From an uncultured Bacteroidales bacterium (GTDB lineage: Bacteria; Bacteroidota; Bacteroidia; Bacteroidales; FEN-979): a stretch of DNA of 35,691 nt. The stretch is taken from positions 1 to 35,691 of the forward strand of contig CAIMWF010000037.1 of the NCBI GenBank assembly GCA_903845055.1. Direction: 5' to 3'. Made by a program: the position numbers and the translations under genes. This document shows positions 1 to 6,019 of this stretch, piece by piece. The notes under the pieces were generated by a model. It did no database searches, was not told where the DNA came from, and worked only from the letters and a program-made list of their open reading frames with translations. The first letter of the stretch is position 1, and every line of letters starts with the position of its first letter.

Positions 1-1112
1 TGGATTTGATCCCCCACTTCATCAAAAGCAAAGATGTCGCCAAACCATCTGAGGAGTTCCTTTTGAATAATGCTCCTGGTATTGACCTTGATCAGGGCTA
101 AAGCATCTGTTTCATAAACCTTCGGGTCAAACCATAACCGGCTTTTCCTGGGATACACCATCTGACGGGTTTTTAACAGATAAAGGAATGCCGGGATTTC
201 CTCCACCAGTCGGTCCATAAGATCAGGGATGAAATCCTGGCGAGTTAGTTCCGGAACCTTTACAACAAAAAACCGGTTGTCATTGTCGTCCATTTTGATG
301 AAATTATCTTCGGTATTGCTTGACAGAACCAGCTTGCCAAAAAAATCCATCCGTATGCTATCCCTTCCTTTGGCTTCCATGTTGATAGAATCGCTGGTTG
401 TGAGCCGCTTGATCTTCTCTTTGATGATGGTCTTATCGATGAAAGATTCGTCGATGCAAACGATCAGCTTGCTGGCATACAGAGAATTGAAGTTGGTGCT
501 GAATTCCTCGTTGCCCAGGATGATGGCATTTCGCCCGAAAATGGAACAAAGCCACAGCATGTAAGTGGATTTGCCCGTCTCCTGTATTTTCGAGACCAGG
601 CAGATAACCGGAAGGTTCTGTGTAGGGTTTTCGTAAAGGATCTTCAGGTAATCCATGATGAGTTCAATTTTATCCTGGAAGATGCGTGAAAGGAATTTCA
701 TGGTAATGGTCACATCACCCGGCGCCGGAACATATTTCATCTGCTCATACAAATTAAAATAGGCATCACCATTGTGGTGGTGCTCCTTCAGGTATGATTC
801 GGAATTGTCGGGAATGTTGACAAAAGCCACATATTTTTTGATGTACCTGAAAATCCCCTTTCCATAATCCCCCGTGATTGCGCCTTTCTTCCAGAGTTGC
901 TGAACAGGGGTGCTTTGTTTATGTGCATTCAGAATGTGGCTCAAACGATAATAGTCTGTGGTAACGCGGATGTACTTTTCAGCTTCCCTTACGAGAATCC
1001 CTTTCATGCCGGCTTCAATTTCTGAATCGGCAGTAGTTGCGGGGAACTCCTCCGGTTTTTGTTTCCGATGTGATTGATTCTTGGATATCAATAAATTTGG
1101 ATCATTGTTCAT
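1..1112 (-). CDS. SF3 (DUF5906-like) primase-helicase of a mobile element, C-terminus cut by window edge
   Basis: An open frame of 370 codons runs from the ATG at 1112 off the left edge without a stop. The visible part has a roughly 165-residue N-terminal region and then a superfamily 3 helicase core: a P-loop ending TGKST (residues 177-183), a Walker B strand VCIDES (218-223), a sensor motif SSN (264-266) and a likely arginine finger at R280. Such proteins unwind DNA, usually fused to or partnered with a primase, to replicate phages, plasmids and integrative elements. The P-loop is slightly unusual because the first glycine of the usual GTGKST-like string is Glu (QETGKST). It follows a small helical protein and an HTH protein in the same direction, an arrangement common in Bacteroidota mobile elements. 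The helicase assignment is firm; whether a primase domain is present cannot be seen. A terminator-like hairpin lies just upstream, so it probably has its own promoter. Confidence 0.8.
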   Translation of the reverse strand, partial: MNNDPNLLISKNQSHRKQKPEEFPATTADSEIEAGMKGILVREAEKYIRVTTDYYRLSHILNAHKQSTPVQQLWKKGAITGDYGKGIFRYIKKYVAFVNIPDNSESYLKEHHHNGDAYFNLYEQMKYVPAPGDVTITMKFLSRIFQDKIELIMDYLKILYENPTQNLPVICLVSKIQETGKSTYMLWLCSIFGRNAIILGNEEFSTNFNSLYASKLIVCIDESFIDKTIIKEKIKRLTTSDSINMEAKGRDSIRMDFFGKLVLSSNTEDNFIKMDDNDNRFFVVKVPELTRQDFIPDLMDRLVEEIPAFLYLLKTRQMVYPRKSRLWFDPKVYETDALALIKVNTRSIIQKELLRWFGDIFAFDEVGDQI

Positions 1113-1157
1113 ATATTTGCACTTGAAAGATTATAAGACTGTAATTCAATGAATAAG

Positions 1158-1185
1158 AAAAAAGCCCGTTCATGCGGGCTTTTTT
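1158..1185. terminator. Strong bidirectional intrinsic terminator hairpin
   Basis: Eleven-base arms AAAAAAGCCCG and CGGGCTTTTTT enclose a 6-base loop. On the minus strand it ends transcription 13 bases after the stop of the 99-aa gene. On the plus strand it is an equally good GC stem followed by six T. Confidence 0.8.
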
Positions 1186-1197
1186 CGTGATGCAGGA

Positions 1198-1497
1198 TTA
1201 TACCGGCAGGGTGGTGCTGTCAATCAGGCAACCCCAGGGTGAAACATAGATTTTTGCTCCGGGCAATTCCTTTGCCAATGCTTCCATTTTGTTTAACTCT
1301 TCTTCCATTGCAATTCCTTTTTCCAGTTGTTTGCTGAGATGGAAGGTCATCCTTTGGATCATATCGAGCAGGAATGCCAAATCCTCTGTTGACTTTTTGG
1401 TAACTGCGATGTTTTGAATTTTCATGGCAGTGTTTATACAGTCACTCATCTTTTCGGCATGCCGGAGGATGGCTTTATAGTTTTCGATTATATACAT
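1198..1497 (-). CDS. Small helical protein of unknown function (mobile-element cargo)
   Basis: This 99-aa protein is not recognised. It is predicted to be almost entirely alpha-helical for its first 75 residues, with heptad-like spacing of Leu, Ile and Met, and ends in a short segment with VSPWG. There is no signal peptide or membrane segment. Its ATG overlaps the last 10 bases of the upstream HTH gene, so the two are translationally coupled. It is followed after 13 bases by an intrinsic terminator. Its place between an excisionase-type HTH gene and a primase-helicase gene suggests a role in element replication or excision, but that is inference from context only. Confidence 0.65.
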   Translation of the reverse strand: MYIIENYKAILRHAEKMSDCINTAMKIQNIAVTKKSTEDLAFLLDMIQRMTFHLSKQLEKGIAMEEELNKMEALAKELPGAKIYVSPWGCLIDSTTLPV

Positions 1498-1838
1498 TGG
1501 CTATTCCTCCTCCCCGGTCTGGACAAATATGTATCGACCTTCTCGTCGGTCTCGGAAACCGTTTTCTTCCGGCCAGCCATAATCCAGCTGGTAACCTCTA
1601 ATTTTGAAAAATACAATCGCTTGCCTCGTTTGCAAACGGGGATTTCAGCCCGGGAAACCAGACTATAAATGGTAGGGACTGTGAGATGCAGGAACTCGGC
1701 AGCCTCCCTTATAGTTAAAAGTTTATCGGCATCTGGTTGGGAGACTTCACTTCTGGAAAGAAGTAAACGTTCGATGTTATCCAGTTTATCTTGTAACTGG
1801 CTAACTGCTTGGGGTAATTGTTCAAATGTAATTGCCAT
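1488..1838 (-). CDS. Excisionase-family helix-turn-helix DNA-binding protein
   Basis: This 116-aa protein has a short N-terminal helical or coiled-coil segment (about residues 8-30). It is followed by a MerR-like winged HTH of the helix_turn_helix_17/excisionase type at residues 40-93: LLTIREAAEFL as the first helix, TVPTIYSLV as the recognition helix, then a wing with RGKRLYF and the usual closing residues SKLEVTSW. Proteins of this family bind DNA at the ends or control regions of integrative elements and act as Xis factors or transcription regulators. The gene reads away from tRNA-Val, overlaps the next gene by 10 bases, and is preceded by both direct and inverted repeats that could be its own binding sites. 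Family assignment is firm; whether it acts as Xis or only as a regulator cannot be told. Confidence 0.85.
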   Translation of the reverse strand: MAITFEQLPQAVSQLQDKLDNIERLLLSRSEVSQPDADKLLTIREAAEFLHLTVPTIYSLVSRAEIPVCKRGKRLYFSKLEVTSWIMAGRKKTVSETDEKVDTYLSRPGRRNSQCI

Positions 1839-1841
1839 AAA

Positions 1842-1892
1842 GGATAAATATTAGTTATCCGGCAATTTTACACGCGGCATTTCGCGGCATTT
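1842..1892 (-). promoter_or_regulatory. Putative control region of the HTH gene: inverted repeat, -7-like box, tandem 10-bp direct repeat
   Basis: Reading toward the HTH gene there are two adjacent copies of AAATGCCGCG (1883-1892 and 1873-1882), a -7-like box TAAAATTG (1870-1863, one mismatch to TAnnTTTG), and an inverted repeat GGATAA-7 bases-TTATCC (1842-1860) ending 3 bases before the ATG. The repeats are seen; operator function is inferred. Confidence 0.4.
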
Positions 1893-1907
1893 GGACGCGA
1901 GTACTCC

Positions 1908-2864
1908 TTATTTTAAAGTTTCGTAGTGTTTTTTTACCTCTTCTCTATGCTGGGAAGCAGTATACCTGGGGTCACGATTTGTCGTGGTTTTCCTTAGATC
2001 GTTCATGTTCCCCTGGATGGCTCTTACTGAGACTGGTCTGTTTCCGGCACAAAATATTTCAGAGAATTTTTTATACATGTCCGTCCTTGTGGAGCCATAC
2101 TCTGATAAAAAGTAGTCGGGGAAGCCGAGGTGATCAAACATTGCAATTTTATAGGGAACGTCATTGGAACAAATAAGTTTTACAAGTTCCTGCCTGGATT
2201 GTTCATTCAGGTCCCTGACTTTTGGGACATTCAGGAAACCATTTTCCTGCAATGCCAGTTTCAGTTTTTCGATGGCACCTTTCGGAACTTCGAACACCTG
2301 ACTGGGTAAATTCACCTTATCCGGGGAAGGAACCTGTATATTAATGGTGTCCAGGGGGAATCCAAGCTTCAGGCAGATATCAGCAAAGGGTATGTCATAG
2401 AGAGTGCAGCATTTTTGCAGTTCATCAAGGAGAAGATGGTACAGGATGTTGCAGCCCTGTTTGAATTTAAGATCATCATTGTCGTTCTGAGGAATATCCA
2501 TGATGAGCAATTCGTCCTGAGGAAGGAGGACCGACGGAATTTCGTTAGCTACCGTACCTTGCTCATTTACTCCCCTGGTGGTTTTATTTTCTTCAACAGA
2601 TAAATGATTTTTTGACTTTCTCAACCTGGACAGGTAACGTTTTAAAAGATCGGCCTTTTGTTCGGGGGTAATCCTTTCCAGAATTTCGTCTTCAAGGTCG
2701 AGGATAAAAGGTTCAATAAAAAAATCGGCAATCCTGTCGGGGGAACCCAAAATTGGAGATTGCTGGGGGTGAAACGGTGAAAATTGGTCAACTGGCATTG
2801 TCAATAAATCGATACAAGCATCAAAATGGGAATATTGCCGATCATACTTTTGTCCCGCTCCCAT
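1908..2864 (-). CDS. Hypothetical mobile-element protein next to tRNA-Val, weakly RteC-like C-terminus
   Basis: The open frame can be extended to 2951, but the extra 29 codons read through the tRNA-Val terminator and the tRNA 3' end, so the ATG at 2864 is chosen (318 aa). The first half is rich in acidic and aromatic residues (HFDACIDLL, ADFFIEPFILDLEDEIL), and about residues 85-110 are highly charged. The C-terminal 110 residues have a helical pattern (KGAIEKLKLALQENGFLN, then LGFPDYFLSEYGS and YKKFSEIF) and a basic tail. That layout resembles the C-terminal domain of RteC-like and other conserved Bacteroidota mobile-element proteins, but I cannot confirm homology. There is no signal peptide. 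It is the first element gene after the tRNA, where an integrase is often found, yet it lacks tyrosine- or serine-recombinase motifs. Confidence 0.65.
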   Translation of the reverse strand: MGAGQKYDRQYSHFDACIDLLTMPVDQFSPFHPQQSPILGSPDRIADFFIEPFILDLEDEILERITPEQKADLLKRYLSRLRKSKNHLSVEENKTTRGVNEQGTVANEIPSVLLPQDELLIMDIPQNDNDDLKFKQGCNILYHLLLDELQKCCTLYDIPFADICLKLGFPLDTINIQVPSPDKVNLPSQVFEVPKGAIEKLKLALQENGFLNVPKVRDLNEQSRQELVKLICSNDVPYKIAMFDHLGFPDYFLSEYGSTRTDMYKKFSEIFCAGNRPVSVRAIQGNMNDLRKTTTNRDPRYTASQHREEVKKHYETLK

Positions 2865-2894
2865 AAATTTTAAGGTTACATTTTGGGTTACATG

Positions 2895-2931
2895 AAAAAA
2901 GGGTTTCAGATTTTTATTCTCTGAAACCCTT
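2895..2931 (-). terminator. Intrinsic terminator of tRNA-Val
   Basis: Twelve-base arms (2920-2931 and 2899-2910, core AGGGTTTCAGA) with a 9-base loop are followed on the minus strand by a run of T. It starts 9 bases after the encoded CCA. Confidence 0.85.
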
Positions 2932-2939
2932 GATTTTAC

Positions 2940-3017
2940 TGGTGGGAGCAACAGGATTCGAACCTGTGACCCTCTGCTTGTAAGGCAGATGCTCTGAACC
3001 GGCTGAGCTATGCTCCC
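2940..3017 (-). tRNA. tRNA-Val (anticodon TAC), CCA encoded
   Basis: A complete cloverleaf is visible. The acceptor arms are GGGAGCA and TGCTCCC, the D stem GCTC/GAGC, the anticodon stem TCTGC/GCAGA around loop CTTACAA, and the T stem ACAGG/CCTGT with TTCGAAT. The anticodon TAC is at 2982-2980. The discriminator base is A and CCA is encoded at 2942-2940. The gene has its own promoter (3031-3061) and terminator (2895-2931). tRNA 3' ends are frequent integration sites, and mobile-element genes begin directly behind this one. Confidence 0.97.
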
Positions 3018-3030
3018 TGATTGGAGGGTG

Positions 3031-3061
3031 CAAAGGTAATTTAATTTTCCTTACATCCAAG
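3031..3061 (-). promoter_or_regulatory. Bacteroidota-type promoter of tRNA-Val
   Basis: A -7 box TACCTTTG (3038-3031) followed by C is preceded by exactly 19 bases and a -33 element CTTG (3061-3058). This matches the known Bacteroidota consensus TTTG-N19-TAnnTTTG. The -7 box ends 13 bases before the tRNA 5' end. Confidence 0.8.
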
Positions 3062-3076
3062 CCTTCACAGGAAGAT

Positions 3077-3107
3077 TCTGCCGTATCAATGGAAATTCGT
3101 AATTTTG
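3077..3107 (+). promoter_or_regulatory. Bacteroidota-type promoter of the MFS transporter gene
   Basis: A -33 element TCTG (3077-3080), 19 bases, then a perfect -7 box TAATTTTG (3100-3107) followed by C. It is divergent from the tRNA promoter. The leader between it and the start codon holds a six-codon frame (3142-3162) whose TGA overlaps the ATG of the transporter. Confidence 0.6.
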
Positions 3108-3158
3108 CAGTGTTTTTAACCCTTTGCTGCCAGGTCTCACCATGACTCCCGCCAAAAG

Positions 3159-4340
3159 ATGAACGAAAAAGTATGGAACAGGGATTTCACCCTGCTGACC
3201 ATCTCTAATTTTTTGATGTGCTGCGCCTATTACTCGCTCATATCCACCATTCCCGTTTATATCTCAAATGAGCTGCATGCCACCGGCAGCGTGGTGGGTC
3301 TGGTGCTGGCCTCCTATGTCATTGCCGCCATCCTCATCAGGCCATTCTGCGGTTTCGGGCTTGACAAATTCGGCCGTAAATCCATCTTCCTGGCCGCCCT
3401 GTTCATCTATGCCATGATCTTCAACACATACCTGTTTGCCTCAACCCTGCTGATCATGGTGTTCATCCGCTTCGCCCATGGCCTCACCTGGGGTCTGACC
3501 ACCACCTCCAATTCCACCATTGCCGGCGATGTGATCCCGGGAAACAAACGAGGCGCGGGTTTTGGCTATTTCGGGGTTTCAACCACCGCGGGGATGGCCC
3601 TCGGACCGCTGATTGGTACTTTCATCTTTCACCAGGGCGGATACCAAGCCATGTTCCTTGGCGGTTGCCTGATCAGTCTTGTCAGCCTTGGACTCGCCGC
3701 TTCCATCAGGTATCCTAAATATTACATGCCCAGGCCGGGACTGCAGTTCAGCTGGGCAGGGCTGCTCGAATCGGGCACCATCCTGCCGTCGCTCAACGTG
3801 CTGATAATCATGCTCACCTATGGCGGGCTGATCTCCTTCGTAGCGCTCTATGGCCATGAGATCGGCATCAGGAACCCGTCAGGGTTCTTCCTCATCTATG
3901 CACTCGGCATCATCAGCTCCAGGTTTACCTCGGGGAGGTCGGTCGACCGGAACGGCCCGCGCCGGATCATCATGATCTGCCTGGGGATGCTCATCATCGG
4001 TTTCCCGATGCTTGCGCTCTGGCAAACCCCTGCCGGTTTTTATTCAGCAGCGGTCATCCTTGGTTTTGGGAACGGGGTTGTATTCCCGACCTTCCAGACG
4101 ATGACCAACAACATGGTCCCTGCCGCGCGCAGGGGAGCGGCCAGTTCAACCCTGTTCATTGCGGTCGATATCGGGATGGGGCTCGGGATGATCCTCGTAG
4201 GGTCCATTTCACAGTATTTTTCAATGACGGCCGCTTTCCTTGTATGTTCTGCCATCTGTGCCGCCGGACTGCTCCTCTTTTTATTCGTGACCCTCGATTA
4301 TTACCTGGCCCACCGTGTCAACGGGCAGGGGAGTGGCTGA
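3159..4340 (+). CDS. Major facilitator superfamily transporter
   Basis: This 393-aa inner-membrane protein has the length and hydrophobicity of a 12-helix MFS carrier. The loop between helices 2 and 3 has the signature motif A as GFGLDKFGRK (residues 65-74). Helices 4 and 5 are glycine-rich (residues about 130-155: RGAGFGYFGVSTTAGMALG), typical of the DHA1 drug:proton antiporter and related groups. The second half repeats motif A in weak form (GRSVDRNGPRR). The substrate cannot be read from the sequence; a small-molecule or drug exporter is most likely. The gene is transcribed alone from a promoter in the gap to tRNA-Val and ends 8 bases from the oppositely oriented CoA-binding gene. The ATG at 3159 is preferred because an upstream ATG at 3142 is closed by a TGA overlapping it. 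Confidence 0.88.
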   Translation: MNEKVWNRDFTLLTISNFLMCCAYYSLISTIPVYISNELHATGSVVGLVLASYVIAAILIRPFCGFGLDKFGRKSIFLAALFIYAMIFNTYLFASTLLIMVFIRFAHGLTWGLTTTSNSTIAGDVIPGNKRGAGFGYFGVSTTAGMALGPLIGTFIFHQGGYQAMFLGGCLISLVSLGLAASIRYPKYYMPRPGLQFSWAGLLESGTILPSLNVLIIMLTYGGLISFVALYGHEIGIRNPSGFFLIYALGIISSRFTSGRSVDRNGPRRIIMICLGMLIIGFPMLALWQTPAGFYSAAVILGFGNGVVFPTFQTMTNNMVPAARRGAASSTLFIAVDIGMGLGMILVGSISQYFSMTAAFLVCSAICAAGLLLFLFVTLDYYLAHRVNGQGSG

Positions 4341-4348
4341 CCCAACAG

Positions 4349-4804
4349 TCATTTTGGCATCCGCCCGAAAAACCGACGGATATTTCTGTGGAATTTATGA
4401 AAACCTGTCACAGGGTTGGTATGCATCAGGATGCATTCGCCGGTGACCAGGTTCAACGGGCGGCTTCCTGCCAGTTCAATGGCCTCCGGAGTGTCCGACA
4501 TCTGCTGGATCCAGATGTTGTCAATCCCCTTTGCGATGGCTTCAGCCACGATGCCGCGGGTTTGTTTTTTTCCTGTGACGATCAGCAGACTGTGTACATT
4601 CAGGGGCAACGACCCGATGCTCCTGAAGCAGGGATTTCCGTCGATCATGTCCGTTTCAGGGTTTACCGGGTAAACCTCGAAACCCTTTTCCTGCATTTGT
4701 TTGAAAACCTGGTAACCGAATTTCTTCGGATCCCTTGAAACTCCGGCGATTGCCAGCTTGCGTGATGCCAGGAATGCATCGATGGAGGCCTTGGTTGCTT
4801 TCAT
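4349..4804 (-). CDS. CoA-binding (YccU-type, CoA_binding_2) domain protein
   Basis: This 151-aa cytoplasmic protein consists of one Rossmann-type CoA-binding domain. It begins with the strand-loop-helix LAIAGVSRDPKKFGY (residues 17-31), then YPVNPETD (the conserved P-V-N-P step), a SLLIVTG strand, and WIQQ-MSD and LVTGECILM near the end. This order is the same as in YccU/succinyl-CoA ligase alpha N-domains. The family binds CoA or acyl-CoA; no catalytic residue set is known and the physiological role is unclear. It is a single gene, convergent with the MFS transporter. A 180-base gap separates it from the upstream sugar-kinase gene on the same strand. Confidence 0.9.
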   Translation of the reverse strand: MKATKASIDAFLASRKLAIAGVSRDPKKFGYQVFKQMQEKGFEVYPVNPETDMIDGNPCFRSIGSLPLNVHSLLIVTGKKQTRGIVAEAIAKGIDNIWIQQMSDTPEAIELAGSRPLNLVTGECILMHTNPVTGFHKFHRNIRRFFGRMPK

Positions 4805-4985
4805 AGACTATTTTTTAAACATGAAACACACCGCTAAAATTAAGAATATAAAGGCAATAAATGATTAAGCCGAAGGGTTCGGTACGAAAAAAAAGGATGG
4901 TAACAAGGGTAGATGCCAGGAGGTGATCATCAACAGGATGGCGTATATGACGCGGGCCATGGGGAAGTTTTAGTTTGGGCGTTTG

Positions 4986-5903
4986 TTACAACCTGAGTGA
5001 CTTGCCAAAGCTGGTTGAAATATAGTTGTCCAGGCTCATGCAAACCTCCTCCGAAAACCGGAGCGCCACCTGCAGAACCTGCGGCCAGTCATAATCGGCC
5101 GGTTCGGGAGGATGGCGAAGCAGGCCGTGGATGATGCCGGCATTGAATGCATCCCCGGCGCCGATGGTGCTTACAGGGTTGATCGGTTCCGGGATGACAC
5201 AGAAATGTCCGCTTCGCGTCAGTAATTCAGCGCCATCCTTGTTTTTTGTATAGACCAGCAGCGGGCACCCGCTGCGGCTGACCACTTCAAAAGCTTCCTG
5301 TGCGTTTGCCGTACCAAACATCAGCCTGAAATCTTCATCAGAGCCCCTTACAAGGTCGGCCAGCCCGATGTTTTCAATGATCGCAGGACGGAACCGCTCC
5401 AGGTCGGGAAGATGTGGCTTGCGGAAATTCGGGTCATACATTATAAAAGCTCCCTTGCTCTTCGCACTGCGGATAAAGGGGATCAGCGCCGGACGCACAT
5501 CACCGGTCAGTGAAAAGAAGGATCCGAAAAGAATGATGTCACCCTTATGTATTTCGGGCATACTGAATTCGAATCCGACCGGAACCGTGTCTTTGTAAAA
5601 CACATATTCCGCATCCCTGTGTTCATCGAGGAACGCCAGTGCCAGGATGGTTTTACCAGAGGGTAGCGTAGCCAGGTAATGGGTTGAAACATGATTCTCC
5701 TCCAGGAAGCGCAGGATCAACTGACCCACGCGATCCCCCGGCAGCATGCTGATGAAATTCACGGCATCCCCTGCACGGGCAAGCGAGACAGCCGAATTGA
5801 GCATCGACCCGCCGGGCTTTGCCGCAACAGGCTGATCTGCCCTGAAAATGATGTCAAGCACTGTCTCCCCGACACAGTAAACCTGCCCGGCCCCGTCTGT
5901 CAT
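4986..5903 (-). CDS. PfkB-family carbohydrate kinase (fructokinase-like)
   Basis: This soluble kinase has the PfkB/ribokinase fold. It starts YCVGETVLDIIF and then PGGSMLNSAVSLARAG, the N-terminal sugar-binding signature. Near the C-terminus comes STIGAGDAFNAG, where GAGD forms the anion hole and the Asp is the catalytic base. It would phosphorylate a sugar or sugar-like substrate with ATP; fructose is the likeliest by overall similarity, but ribose, adenosine or others are not excluded. An ATG at 5969 would add 22 residues encoded by sequence running toward the 7-base repeat array, and those residues are unlike the family, so the ATG at 5903 is chosen, giving 305 aa (usual length 295-320). 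It follows dnaX on the same strand, separated by the repeat array at 5971-6019, and may be co-transcribed with it. Confidence 0.88.
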   Translation of the reverse strand: MTDGAGQVYCVGETVLDIIFRADQPVAAKPGGSMLNSAVSLARAGDAVNFISMLPGDRVGQLILRFLEENHVSTHYLATLPSGKTILALAFLDEHRDAEYVFYKDTVPVGFEFSMPEIHKGDIILFGSFFSLTGDVRPALIPFIRSAKSKGAFIMYDPNFRKPHLPDLERFRPAIIENIGLADLVRGSDEDFRLMFGTANAQEAFEVVSRSGCPLLVYTKNKDGAELLTRSGHFCVIPEPINPVSTIGAGDAFNAGIIHGLLRHPPEPADYDWPQVLQVALRFSEEVCMSLDNYISTSFGKSLRL

Positions 5904-5970
5904 AATTTTCAAATCAATGTAATCATGCAAAATTTCCCGCTGCCGCCCCTTCATCACCCTTTTCGACACC

Positions 5971-6019
5971 TGTCACTCGTCACTCGTCACTTGTCACTCG
6001 TCACTCGTCACTCGTCAAT
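5971..6019. repeat. Heptanucleotide array, family A (AGTGACG on minus strand), overlapping the dnaX stop codon
   Basis: Seven tandem 7-base units lie end to end: TGTCACT, CGTCACT twice, TGTCACT, CGTCACT twice, and a last variant CGTCAAT. Read on the minus strand each unit contains TGA. The TGA in the last variant (6017-6015) is the stop codon of dnaX. The same family recurs at 30167-30194, again on a stop codon. Confidence 0.95.

Noticed and set aside
2865-2951. N-terminal extension of the 318-aa mobile-element protein
   Set aside because: The frame stays open, but it would be encoded by the tRNA-Val 3' end and its terminator stem, so the later ATG at 2864 is taken.
4865-4960. Hydrophobic 31-codon minus-strand frame between the sugar kinase and the CoA-binding gene
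   Set aside because: It begins like a membrane helix (MARVIYAILLMITSW), but is very short, ends just after a run of eight T, has no promoter or family resemblance, and may be a chance frame or remnant.
5971-6019. CRISPR array
   Set aside because: Repeats are only 7 bases long and lie end to end without spacers, and no cas gene is near.
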